A stretch of 64,000 nucleotides of DNA from SBAX01 sp964646605 (GTDB lineage: Bacteria > Planctomycetota > Phycisphaerae > UBA1845), in assembly GCA_964646605.1 (NCBI GenBank), contig CAZYEX010000134.1, positions 1 to 64,000 on the forward strand, read 5' to 3'. The position numbers and the translations under genes are program-made. Below are positions 7,176-15,854 of the stretch, one piece after another. Position 1 is the stretch's first letter; the number at the start of each line of letters is the position of its first letter. The notes beneath the pieces were generated by a model. It saw only the letters and a program-made list of their open reading frames with translations, was not told where the DNA came from and made no database searches.

Positions 7176-8171
7176 TCAAGCCGTTCGATCCTGGAATCCG
7201 TGGGGGTGCGTTCGATGCCAGCCCCACGCTGTTTCGAGGGTCGTGCGGATGTCGAGGTAGCGCGGACTCCACGCGAAGTCGGCCATGAGACGGCGGGGGT
7301 CGGCGAAGAGCTGCGGCGGGTCGCCCGGACGACGATCCGTGGTGAGCGATGGGATCGCGTGCCCGGTCACCTCGCGGGCCGCGGCGATCAGCTCTTTCAC
7401 GCTGACGCCGGATCCCGTGCCCACGTTGTAGGCGCCGAAGACGCCCTCGGGTTGACTTTCGACGGCCTTCACGTGGACCACGGCCAGGTCCTCGACGTGG
7501 ATGTAGTCGCGCACGCAGGTCCCGTCCGGGGTCGGATAGTCATCGCCCAAAACCTTGATCGCCTCGGCCTGCCCGAGTGCCACCCGAAGGACACGCGGAA
7601 TCAGGTGCGACTCCGGATCATGATCCTCGCCGATGGATGCGTCCGCAGCGGCCCCGGCCGCATTGAAATAGCGCAACGCGGTCGCCCCCAGACCCCACGC
7701 CGCGGCGCTGTCCTCCAAGGCCCATTCGATGCCCAGCTTGGTCCGGCCGTAGGGGTTGATCGGGTTCTTGGGCATCTCCTCGGTAATGGGAACGGCCGGC
7801 GGAACTCCGTAGACCGCGCAGCTCGAACTGAACACCATCCGCTTCACGGCGTGCGCGTGCATCGTTTCCAGCAGTGCGATGGTGTTCACGACGTTGTTTC
7901 GGTAATAACGGAGCGGTTCGCGCACCGATTCGCCGACCTCGGCGAAGGCGGCGAAGTGCAGGACGGCCTCAAAGCGACCGGCTGCGAACACTCGTTCCAC
8001 GGCGGAGGCGTCGCCCAAATCGCCGACGACGAGGGAGGCACGGGCATCCACCGCCTGTCGATGACCGCTGCTCAGGTTGTCATAGACCACGACGTGGTGA
8101 CCGGCGTCGCACAGGCCCCGGACGCAATGCGAACCGACGTACCCGGCGCCGCCCGTGACTAAGACGCGCAC
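7176..8171 (-). CDS. galE: UDP-glucose 4-epimerase
   Basis: This NAD-dependent extended short-chain dehydrogenase interconverts UDP-glucose and UDP-galactose for polysaccharide synthesis. The N-terminal Rossmann motif VTGGAGYVGSH, the catalytic Ser (FSSSCAVYG) and YxxxK (YGRTK) are present, followed by the typical LRYFNAAGA and RDYIHVEDLA segments. I start at GTG (VRVLVTGG), which matches homologue N-termini; an ATG 33 bases upstream is possible but would add an atypical extension. About 331 residues, a normal length. The gene stands alone between a repeat element and a divergent regulator. A link to the exopolysaccharide cluster at 35.7 kb is plausible but not shown. Confidence 0.93.
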   Translation of the reverse strand: MRVLVTGGAGYVGSHCVRGLCDAGHHVVVYDNLSSGHRQAVDARASLVVGDLGDASAVERVFAAGRFEAVLHFAAFAEVGESVREPLRYYRNNVVNTIALLETMHAHAVKRMVFSSSCAVYGVPPAVPITEEMPKNPINPYGRTKLGIEWALEDSAAAWGLGATALRYFNAAGAAADASIGEDHDPESHLIPRVLRVALGQAEAIKVLGDDYPTPDGTCVRDYIHVEDLAVVHVKAVESQPEGVFGAYNVGTGSGVSVKELIAAAREVTGHAIPSLTTDRRPGDPPQLFADPRRLMADFAWSPRYLDIRTTLETAWGWHRTHPHGFQDRTA

Positions 8172-8482
8172 GATGTCCGCATCCCACCGATTGCCGATTC
8201 CCAATTGTCAATTGCCAATTTCATAGTCGGGGGATCATAAGGACAGGCACGGTACTTGGCGAGGGACGCCCCCAGCGCGGTTACCCACCCGAACTTCGTC
8301 AGGACCGTCTTGGCGATCCTCGGACGTGGTTCTGCTGCATCGGGGTTTCAAGCATTCCTCGGAATTCTCGGACGAAAGACATCGTCGTGTGTCGGGGCCA
8401 CACGGAATTGGGCGAGGGGGCCTATCTGCCGATGCAGAGGAAGGACCGCGTGCGGCCAGACCGCGCCGCGGGGGATGACCCC
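8172..8482. other. Gene-free divergent spacer
   Basis: The 311 bp between galE and the regulator gene hold no convincing gene or RNA. At 8190-8222 there is a run of near-repeats (CCAATTGTCAATTGCCAATT), of the short-period intergenic type also seen near 1070, 31410, 43090 and 49060. No clear promoter pair was found. Confidence 0.4.
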
Positions 8483-10087
8483 ATGACGAACAAGATCGCT
8501 TCAAGTGCCGGCACTGTCCTGGTTGTGGAGGACGAAAGCGAACTGCGCTTCATCCTCACCGCTCACCTGCGCTCCTCGAACTTCGAGGTGCTGGAAGCGG
8601 CGGACGGCAATGCGGCCATCGAACTTGCGGCCAAGCGTCATCCCGACCTGATCGTCATGGACATCGGGTTGCCGGGGATGGACGGCGTGGCGGCTACGCG
8701 GGTGCTCAAGGCCGATGAACGCACGCGGGACATCCCCATCATCATGCTCACCGCCCGCAGCCGCACGGAGGACATCGTCAAGGGGCTGGAGGCGGGAGCG
8801 CAAGAGTATCTCCTCAAACCGTTTGACGTGGCCGAACTGATGGCGCGGGTGCGCACGGTCCATCGTCTGGCGCGAGCGCACCGCGACCTGGACCTGCTCA
8901 ACACGCGCCTCGAGGCCGAGGTGGACGTGAAGACGCGGAGGCTTCAACAACTCTACGAATTCATGCGCGACCTCAACCACGCCGAGTCGCGGGATGAAAT
9001 CCTCGATTTGCTGCTTCGGGTCGTGAAACAAACCACCGGCGCCCGGCGGATCTCGTTGTTTCTCACCGACGCCACGGGCGAGACCTTGGTGTGTCAACGG
9101 GCGGCGGGCATCGACCAATCGCTCGCCCGCGGGTTGCAAATTCCCAAGGCGGAAGGCATTACCGGCCAAGTGTTCCAAAGCGGCAAGACGTACGTCGCCA
9201 AGACCTACGGCGCGACGGTGCGCGGAGCCCCGGAGTACGACAAGAATACGTTCCTTAGCGCCCCGCTGATCACCACGTCCCTGGAGACTCAGGATACGGT
9301 GATCGGAGTGCTGAACGTCACCGAGAAGATGGACGACACGCCGTTTTCGGAGGACGACGTGGAGTGCATCCGTTCGATCGCGGACGCGGGGGCGATCGCC
9401 CTGGCCAACATCCTCCGCCGCGAGCGGATGCAGCAATCGGTCCGCGTGCTGCTTCGGACCGTGGGGCGGCTGTCCGAATACCGCGACGAGGAAACCACGC
9501 ACCACCTGGAGCGGGTAGCGCGAATGTCGCGCATTTTAGCTTGCGAATTGCAGCGCGAAGGGCCGTACACGGCGGTGATTACCGACGATCTTGTGGAGAC
9601 GCTGGTTCAGGCCGCCCCCATGCACGACATCGGCAAGGTGGGCATCGCCGACGACATCCTCACCAAACCCGGCAAGCTCACCGACGAAGAATATCAGATC
9701 ATGAAGACCCACGCCGACATCGGTCGGCGGGTGCTCTCCGAGGCGCAGGACCCCAAGAACCCCGTCCCGCTGCTGGACATGTGCATCGAAATCGCCTGGT
9801 GCCACCATGAGCGCTTCGACGGCACCGGATACCCGCGTCGCCTCTCCGGCGAGCGCATTCCCCTGTCGGCGCGGATCATCGCCGTGGTGGATGCGTACGA
9901 CGCGATCACCTCGCAGCGGCGCTACAAGAAGTCGCGGTCGCACGCGGATGCGGTCGAGGTCGTCCGCGGCGAATCGGGCCGCCACTTCGACCCCGCCCTG
10001 GTCGAAGCCTTCCTCCGCTGCCACGAGCAGTTCGACGAAATCCGCGCCCAAAACGAAGACGCAACCGCCCTCGTGAGTCAAGCATAG
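8483..10087 (+). CDS. REC-GAF-HD-GYP response regulator (probable c-di-GMP phosphodiesterase)
   Basis: The 534-residue protein has three domains. A receiver domain (1-125) has phospho-acceptor D60 in VMDIGLPG and the conserved KP (LLKPFD). A short coiled linker leads to a GAF sensor domain (~150-320). The HD-GYP hydrolase domain has H381-D382 (HDIGK), HHERFDGTGYP with the GYP triad at 449-451, and the DAYDAITSQRRYK segment. Active HD-GYP proteins hydrolyse cyclic di-GMP, and all the usual metal and GYP residues are intact, so activity is likely. The start chosen follows a GGGGGA-type SD. No partner kinase is adjacent; a PAS histidine kinase lies at 53.3 kb. Confidence 0.93.
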   Translation: MTNKIASSAGTVLVVEDESELRFILTAHLRSSNFEVLEAADGNAAIELAAKRHPDLIVMDIGLPGMDGVAATRVLKADERTRDIPIIMLTARSRTEDIVKGLEAGAQEYLLKPFDVAELMARVRTVHRLARAHRDLDLLNTRLEAEVDVKTRRLQQLYEFMRDLNHAESRDEILDLLLRVVKQTTGARRISLFLTDATGETLVCQRAAGIDQSLARGLQIPKAEGITGQVFQSGKTYVAKTYGATVRGAPEYDKNTFLSAPLITTSLETQDTVIGVLNVTEKMDDTPFSEDDVECIRSIADAGAIALANILRRERMQQSVRVLLRTVGRLSEYRDEETTHHLERVARMSRILACELQREGPYTAVITDDLVETLVQAAPMHDIGKVGIADDILTKPGKLTDEEYQIMKTHADIGRRVLSEAQDPKNPVPLLDMCIEIAWCHHERFDGTGYPRRLSGERIPLSARIIAVVDAYDAITSQRRYKKSRSHADAVEVVRGESGRHFDPALVEAFLRCHEQFDEIRAQNEDATALVSQA

Positions 10088-10174
10088 GCTACCGTTGACG
10101 CGCGCCCCCCAAGCGCCTACCGTCCGCGTTCGCGCCGGCGCCGCCAGATTGCAACCCGCCGCGCGAACGCGACG

Positions 10175-12898
10175 ATGGCCAAAACCCTTTACCTGCTTGA
10201 CGGTCACTACCAGATTTTCCGGGCGTTTTACGGTTTGCAGCAGCCGCTCAGCAGTCCCACCGGCGAACCGACCGGGGCGACGCACGTGTTCTGCGGCATG
10301 CTCTTCTCGTTGATCCGCCGCCGCCGTCCGGATTATCTGGGGATGGTCATGGACGTGAGCGACGCGACGGTGTTCCGCCGCGAGTTGGACCCCGAATACA
10401 AGGCCCATCGCGACCCGGCGCCGGAAGCGCTGCACGTGCAGGCCGAGCGCATCGCCGCGATCGTGTCATCCCTGGGCACGCCGATCTATCGCGTCCCGGG
10501 CTTCGAGGCCGACGACGTGATGGCCACCATCGTCGAGCGACTCCGCGACGAGGACGTGCTGATCTATCTGGTCAGCCGGGACAAGGACCTCGGCCAGCTC
10601 CTGTCCGACCGCGTGCGTCTCTTTGACCCGACCAAGGACGCGGAGATTGATCCCGCGGCGCTCCTGGCGGAGAAAGGGTATACGCCCGCGCAGGCCGTCG
10701 AAGTGCAGACGCTGGCGGGCGATCCCACGGACAACATTCGCGGCGTGCCGGGCGTGGGGGTGAAAACCGCGGCGAAACTCATCGCCCAGTACGGCACCGC
10801 CGAGGCCGTCCTCGCCCATGCCGACGAGTTGTCACCGAAGTTGCGCGAGCGGATCAAGGAGTTCGCGGCGCAGCTTCCCATCACGCGGCAACTCGTGACT
10901 CTCCGCCGCGACGTGCCCTTCGCGTTCCATCTGCACGACTGTTCGTTGGAGCGACTGCACCCTGCCGCGGTTCGACCCATCTTCGAGGAGCTTGGTTTCA
11001 GCCGGTTGACCGACGCCCTCGACACCCTGACCGGCGACGGGGTCGCCCCGCCAATCGCACCGCCGGCCAGGCCGACGCCCGCACCATCGTCCGCGCCCGC
11101 CGCTTACATCCTCGTGGACACCCCGGAAAAGTTCGCCGGCTTCGTCGCACAGCTTCGTGCCCAGCGCGAATTCGCCTTCGACACCGAAACCACGGCCCTC
11201 AACCCGGTCGAGGCCGATCTGGTGGGGCTCTCCTTCGCCTGGCGCCGCGGTGAAGCCTATTACGTGCCCGTTCGTGGCACCAATGGTCCGACCCTGCCGC
11301 TACGCCTGGTGGTCGAAGCACTCAAGCCCATTCTGGAAGACCCCGCCGTCGCCAAGGCCGGGCAGAACATGAAATACGACCTGGTCGTGCTGCGCCGGCT
11401 CGGAATCCGCGTCCAGGGGATCGCGTTCGACACCATGATCGCCTCATTCCTGCTGGACCCCGCGGCCCGGTCGCACTCCCTCGATTCGCTGGCCAAGACG
11501 CTGCTCGATCACGAGATGATTCCCATCAGCGATTTGATCGGCAAAGGCCGCGACCAGCTCACCATGGACCAAGTCGACACCGGCCGGGTCTGCGAATATG
11601 CCGCGGAGGACGCCGACTTCACCTGGCGACTGAAGGAACTCTTCGAGCCGCGGATCAACGCCAGCCACGTCGAAGCCTTGTTTCGCACCTTGGAAATGCC
11701 GCTCGTCGAAGTGCTCGCGGAGATGGAGCACAACGGAGTCAGCCTGGACCGTGAACTTCTTCGCAACCTGGGGCGAAGTATGGAGGATCGCCTCCTGGAG
11801 TTGACCCGCGAGACGCACGCCGCCGTCGGACATCCCTTCAACCTCGACTCGCCCAAGCAACTGGCCGACGTGCTCTTCGACGAATTAAGTCTCCCGGTCG
11901 TCAGGAAAACCAAGACCGGGCGAAGCACCGACGCCGACACACTCGGGGCGCTGTGCGACAAGACCGACCATCCGCTGCCGAAACTAATCCTGGAATACCG
12001 CGAGCTTTCCAAGCTCAAGGGAACGTACATCGACACGCTGCCGTCCATGGTCTGCCGCAAGACGGGTCGTCTGCACGCCGGTTTCAACCAGACCGGCGCG
12101 GTGACGGGACGGCTGAGTTCCAGCGATCCCAATTTGCAGAACATCCCCGTACGGACGGAAACCGGGCGTCGGATTCGGCAGGCCTTCGTTGCTCCCTCAT
12201 CGGATCACGTGCTGCTCGCCGCGGACTATTCGCAGATCGAGTTGCGGTTGCTGGCCCATTTCTGCAAGGACTCGGCCTTGCTGGCGGCGTTCGAGGCCGG
12301 GCAGGACATCCATCGCGCCGTGGCGGCGCAGGTCAACGGCGTGGCACCCGAGGAAGTGACCTCCGAGCAGCGCAGCGCCGCCAAAGCCGTGAACTTCGGC
12401 ATCATTTACGGGCAAACGCCCTTCGGCCTGTCCCGTTCCCTGGGCATTCCCCTAGCCCAGGCCAAGGCGTTCATCGACATGTATTTCCTTCGGTACCCCG
12501 GCATCCGACTGTTCATCGACCGCTGCATCGACGACGCGCGACGCACGGGTCACGCCCAGACCATCCTGGGACGCCGACGCCCCATACCCGAATTGAATTC
12601 CCGCAACGCCGGAGAGATCGCGTTCGGCGAGCGCATCGCGGTCAACACCGTGGTGCAGGGGTCGGCGGCGGACCTCATCAAACGGGCCATGATCGACATT
12701 CACCGCGAACTCATGAGCGGCGGACATCCCGCGAAGATGCTCGTCCAGGTCCACGACGAGCTGGTCTTCGAAGTGCCGAAGGCTGACCTCGAACGCGAAT
12801 CGGAAATGATTCGTGACCGAATGGAACATGCCATTCCCCTCGACGTTCCCATCGTGGTGGACATCGCCTCGGGTCCGAACTGGGCCGAAAGCGAGTAG
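10175..12898 (+). CDS. polA: DNA polymerase I
   Basis: A full-length (907 residues) repair and primer-processing polymerase with all three domains. The N-terminal 5' nuclease (1-290) has FEADDVMAT and the GVPGVGVKTA helix-hairpin-helix. The 3'-5' exonuclease (~320-510) keeps its acidic residues (FDTETT, NMKYD, YAAEDAD), so proofreading should be active, unlike in many Taq-like enzymes. The polymerase domain has motif A DYSQIELRLLAH, motif B KAVNFGIIYG and motif C VHDELVFE. Motif B has Phe at the position that controls ddNTP discrimination, as in E. coli. Alone in its transcription unit. Confidence 0.97.
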   Translation: MAKTLYLLDGHYQIFRAFYGLQQPLSSPTGEPTGATHVFCGMLFSLIRRRRPDYLGMVMDVSDATVFRRELDPEYKAHRDPAPEALHVQAERIAAIVSSLGTPIYRVPGFEADDVMATIVERLRDEDVLIYLVSRDKDLGQLLSDRVRLFDPTKDAEIDPAALLAEKGYTPAQAVEVQTLAGDPTDNIRGVPGVGVKTAAKLIAQYGTAEAVLAHADELSPKLRERIKEFAAQLPITRQLVTLRRDVPFAFHLHDCSLERLHPAAVRPIFEELGFSRLTDALDTLTGDGVAPPIAPPARPTPAPSSAPAAYILVDTPEKFAGFVAQLRAQREFAFDTETTALNPVEADLVGLSFAWRRGEAYYVPVRGTNGPTLPLRLVVEALKPILEDPAVAKAGQNMKYDLVVLRRLGIRVQGIAFDTMIASFLLDPAARSHSLDSLAKTLLDHEMIPISDLIGKGRDQLTMDQVDTGRVCEYAAEDADFTWRLKELFEPRINASHVEALFRTLEMPLVEVLAEMEHNGVSLDRELLRNLGRSMEDRLLELTRETHAAVGHPFNLDSPKQLADVLFDELSLPVVRKTKTGRSTDADTLGALCDKTDHPLPKLILEYRELSKLKGTYIDTLPSMVCRKTGRLHAGFNQTGAVTGRLSSSDPNLQNIPVRTETGRRIRQAFVAPSSDHVLLAADYSQIELRLLAHFCKDSALLAAFEAGQDIHRAVAAQVNGVAPEEVTSEQRSAAKAVNFGIIYGQTPFGLSRSLGIPLAQAKAFIDMYFLRYPGIRLFIDRCIDDARRTGHAQTILGRRRPIPELNSRNAGEIAFGERIAVNTVVQGSAADLIKRAMIDIHRELMSGGHPAKMLVQVHDELVFEVPKADLERESEMIRDRMEHAIPLDVPIVVDIASGPNWAESE

Positions 12899-12934
12899 CG
12901 ACCGCTTGCCCATGGGAAATCTTCGCGAGCCCCC

Positions 12935-12963
12935 TTGTTCTTGAATGGCGCTTCAGGTAGGAT
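12935..12963 (+). promoter_or_regulatory. Possible promoter for the proline-rich lipoprotein
   Basis: TTGTTC, a 17-bp spacer and TAGGAT. The start codon lies only 10 bases after the -10 box and has no SD, so transcription would begin almost at the ATG and yield a leaderless mRNA. Confidence 0.35.
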
Positions 12964-12972
12964 CGCCGCACC

Positions 12973-13365
12973 ATGGAGTCTTTCGTCAAGCGACTGTCAC
13001 CGTTGCTCCCGCTGCTGGTTTCTGCCTGCGGGTCCGACATCACTGTAGACGACGTTCCCTCGCAGCCGTTCGATGAACCCGCCTTCGACGCACAGGACAT
13101 TGATCTGGACGCAATCGACTTTGACGCCCCGGGACTTGGTTCTTACCCGCCCTCCTTTGACCTACCCGACTTCTCGACGGAGCCGTCCGTCCCTGATTGG
13201 GGGTTTGAGTTACCGCCAGTGCCCCCACCACCGGACTTCCCTGATCCGGTGATCATCCTGCCGCCGCCACCCGTGGACATCGAACCACCGGACTTCGAGC
13301 CGCCCAACATCTCGCCCATCACGATGCCGCCGATCAACGTTCCTCCGCTGATCGGCCCGCCGTAG
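12973..13365 (+). CDS. Small acidic, proline-rich lipoprotein
   Basis: 130 residues. A short signal peptide with lipobox VSAC predicts lipidation at about Cys19. The mature part is low-complexity: first Asp/Glu-rich, then long runs of Pro with Phe, Val and Ile (PPVPPPPDFPDP type). It has no catalytic motif and is probably an extended cell-envelope spacer or adhesion protein; the role is unknown. The low complexity makes the frame call weaker than for its neighbours, but the signal peptide and lipobox support it. It is convergent with the TPR lipoprotein gene, with a hairpin between. Confidence 0.65.
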   Translation: MESFVKRLSPLLPLLVSACGSDITVDDVPSQPFDEPAFDAQDIDLDAIDFDAPGLGSYPPSFDLPDFSTEPSVPDWGFELPPVPPPPDFPDPVIILPPPPVDIEPPDFEPPNISPITMPPINVPPLIGPP

Positions 13366-13372
13366 AAACCGT

Positions 13373-13398
13373 GCGCCTGCATGGAAAGGCATGGGCGC
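13373..13398. terminator. Hairpin between convergent genes
   Basis: GCGCC-tg-CATG pairs with CATG-GGCGC around the loop GAAAGG, giving nine base pairs with a 2-nt bulge. It lies in the 40-bp gap between two convergent genes, where a bidirectional terminator is expected. There is no T-tract. Confidence 0.4.
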
Positions 13399-13405
13399 GT
13401 GCGAG

Positions 13406-15058
13406 TCAGCCTGCGCCGTTAACGCACAGACAGGTGGAGCCGATCTGGATGTCGGCGCGAGACCATGCTTTGCGGAATCGGCTCTCGACCTCGGCGGCGT
13501 CGGCGGCGCCGCGGGCCTTGAGGCATTGGGTCAACCCATAGAGCGACCAGGCGTTTTCGGGCCAGTATTTCAGATCCTGGCGATAGACCTTCTCCGCGTC
13601 GGCGTGGCGACCCGCGTGAACGAGGAACGCGCCGAGCGTGTGCCGCACAGGTTGAATCCAATCCGGCGGTTCCATGTACTTGAGTTGGTCCTCGATCTTG
13701 ATCGCCTGTTCCAATTCCGCGACCGCGGTGTCGACTTGTCCGCGGCGGAACGCGATCTCCGCGGTCAGCACATGCCCGGCGATGGCGAGTACGTCTTTGG
13801 CGGGGTTGATGGAGACGACGGCATCGGCGGGCACCTTGGCCACGGCGTCGCGGAAACGGGCCTGCTCTTTCTCCGCCTGTTCCGTTTGCCCCTTCGCGGC
13901 GTAGGCCACACCACGCGTGAACCGCCAGAAGGCGCTGCTGATGGGCAAGAAGCGGGGCGGAGCGGGTTCCTTGAGAATCTCATCCCACTTGCCGAAGCGC
14001 ATCATCACCTCCAGCACGATGGGCATATATCCGTCGACGATCGCCGGGTTCGCTTTCGCGTATTCCTCGGGGACGCCGGCGATCATGTCGCGGGCGGCGC
14101 GCAGGGCGACGGCACTCCGCCCTTCCATCATCGCGGTGAACGCCAGGAAGTGGTGATTGTGGGCCATGTAAATGTGATAGAAGCCCTGACGCGGCGAGAT
14201 TTTGCGGTATTTGCGATCGGTTTCGATGGCTTTCTCGTTGGCCGTGGCGGCCTGCGTCCACTGCCCCACGCGGATGTCGATGTGCCCGGGCATGTGTACC
14301 AAATGTCCGGCCGCGGGAACGAGGTCGCGAAGGCGATCCGCCGGTCCGACGGCGCGCTCCACCAACGGCGAAGCTTCCACGGCGTGGATGTACAAATGAA
14401 TCCCCATGGGATGCTTGGGGTTCAGTCGCAGAACCTGTTCGAGCGTGGCTACGACTTCCTCCGTTCCCGGATGAGGCTTTCCCTCTTTCGTCCACAGGTC
14501 CCAGGGGCGCAGGTCCATCATGGCTTCGGCGAATAGGGCTCCCACGTCGGTGTCACCTGGGTGTCGCTTCCAAACCTCGCGCATGGCCGCGGCGTAGGCT
14601 TCGTCCAATGGCTTGCGGTCCGCGGGCGGCGAATCGGCATAGCGCTTCGACAGAGCGTCGATCAGCTCTCGCTCCGTCGGCGTCGCTGCGAGCTTGTGGG
14701 AAAGGGCTTTCTGCAGTGCCTCGTAGGCGTCCTGGGAGTGCTTTTCGTCCATCGCGGGGTTGTTGATGTGCGGTCCGTTGCAAAGCGATATGCCCCACCA
14801 GGCCATGGCGCAGTTTGGATCGAGCCGCGTCGCCTCGCGAAAAGAGCGAATCGCCTCGTCGTGATTAAAGGCGTAGGCCCAAACCAACCCTTGATCGAAG
14901 TAGCGCTGCGCTGTCTCGGAGGTGGTCGAGACGGGGCGTCTGTGTTCGCCCATTCCCTCGAAAAACGGCGCGGGGCCGGTGTCCGCTCTTCGCTCGCCGG
15001 GCGTCGCGCAGCCCGCCATCACACAAAGTAATGCGGCCTGCCAGTTTCGTTTCATCAT
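13406..15058 (-). CDS. TPR-repeat lipoprotein
   Basis: 550 residues. The start MMKRNW follows SD AAGGAGG by 8 bases. A signal peptide ends in the lipobox VMAGC, so the protein is probably lipid-anchored outside the cytoplasmic membrane. The rest consists of TPR-like helical repeats, for example residues ~55-90 (FDQGLVWAYAFNHDEAIRSF) and a C-terminal set. In between there is a conserved histidine-rich segment (GHLVHMPGHIDIRVGQW and YMAHNHHFLAF). The whole architecture recurs as an uncharacterised TPR family in several phyla. The histidines could bind metal. No substrate or partner is apparent from the neighbours. Confidence 0.85.
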   Translation of the reverse strand: MMKRNWQAALLCVMAGCATPGERRADTGPAPFFEGMGEHRRPVSTTSETAQRYFDQGLVWAYAFNHDEAIRSFREATRLDPNCAMAWWGISLCNGPHINNPAMDEKHSQDAYEALQKALSHKLAATPTERELIDALSKRYADSPPADRKPLDEAYAAAMREVWKRHPGDTDVGALFAEAMMDLRPWDLWTKEGKPHPGTEEVVATLEQVLRLNPKHPMGIHLYIHAVEASPLVERAVGPADRLRDLVPAAGHLVHMPGHIDIRVGQWTQAATANEKAIETDRKYRKISPRQGFYHIYMAHNHHFLAFTAMMEGRSAVALRAARDMIAGVPEEYAKANPAIVDGYMPIVLEVMMRFGKWDEILKEPAPPRFLPISSAFWRFTRGVAYAAKGQTEQAEKEQARFRDAVAKVPADAVVSINPAKDVLAIAGHVLTAEIAFRRGQVDTAVAELEQAIKIEDQLKYMEPPDWIQPVRHTLGAFLVHAGRHADAEKVYRQDLKYWPENAWSLYGLTQCLKARGAADAAEVESRFRKAWSRADIQIGSTCLCVNGAG

Positions 15059-15146
15059 GGTAGTTGCCTCCTTACATCCATCGACTCGCCTACGTACGGC
15101 CGATGTCCGCTTGTTCTCGATTTCCAGCGCGCCGGCGCCACCGCCG

Positions 15147-15590
15147 TCAGCCTTTGGCGGCGAACGCAGCCTCGGCGCGTTTGGCCAGTTCCGCGGGCGG
15201 AACGTCCTCGACATGCGTGGCCATCCACCACATGTTCCCGAAGAGGTCCTTCACGCCCGCGTTGCGGTCGCCGTAAAACTGATCCGTGGGTTCCAGGATC
15301 GAGGTAGCCCCGGCGGCGAGCGCTCGCTGGTACACCGCGTCCGTATCTTTGACGTACATGTACAGTACGCCGGGCATGGGTTTCCATTCCCCGCGGGCCT
15401 GACCCATCATGATGACCGAGTCGCCGATGCGCACTTCTGCGTGGTAGACGGCGCCGCCGGGTCCGGTGAGAAGTTCTTCTTCTTGCGCCTCAAAGGCCTT
15501 CTTCAGGAATTCGATCAAGTCAGCGACGCAGGGCACGGTCAGATAGGGCGTGACGGTATGGTAGCGGTCCGGAATCGGTTTCACGGCCAT
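15147..15590 (-). CDS. VOC-superfamily protein (PhnB/glyoxalase-like)
   Basis: 147 residues beginning MAVKPIPDRYHTVTPYL after SD CAGGAGA. It belongs to the vicinal oxygen chelate fold, PhnB-like branch: the N-terminal YLTVPCVADLIEFLKKAF, the VRIGDSVIMMGQA middle strand and the C-terminal DQFYGDRNAGVKDLFGN signature are all visible. PhnB-type proteins usually lack a proven enzymatic role; related members include bleomycin-resistance-like and glyoxalase enzymes. It is not linked to phosphonate genes here. It lies downstream of, and divergent from, the Ser/Thr kinase. Confidence 0.88.
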   Translation of the reverse strand: MAVKPIPDRYHTVTPYLTVPCVADLIEFLKKAFEAQEEELLTGPGGAVYHAEVRIGDSVIMMGQARGEWKPMPGVLYMYVKDTDAVYQRALAAGATSILEPTDQFYGDRNAGVKDLFGNMWWMATHVEDVPPAELAKRAEAAFAAKG

Positions 15591-15854
15591 GACTTCGTCT
15601 CCTGCTCGACCCCATTCGCCCGGGAAAAAATATCCCACGGAACCGTTGCACGCACCGTGCGACCCGAGAGCGGCCCCTGGGCGCGCGGGAATGTTCTTCG
15701 ATTTGGGCGTGGCTCGCAAGGATGGGGCAAGGTCGACACCGTTTTCCGGTCGGGGATGCGGTGGTCAAGAAGGGTTGATTGCCAACGGGCTCGGGCCGTA
15801 TGATGTCCCTTGGAACTCTTGTCCGTCTCGTCTCCGAGTTGGGAAGGACGTATC

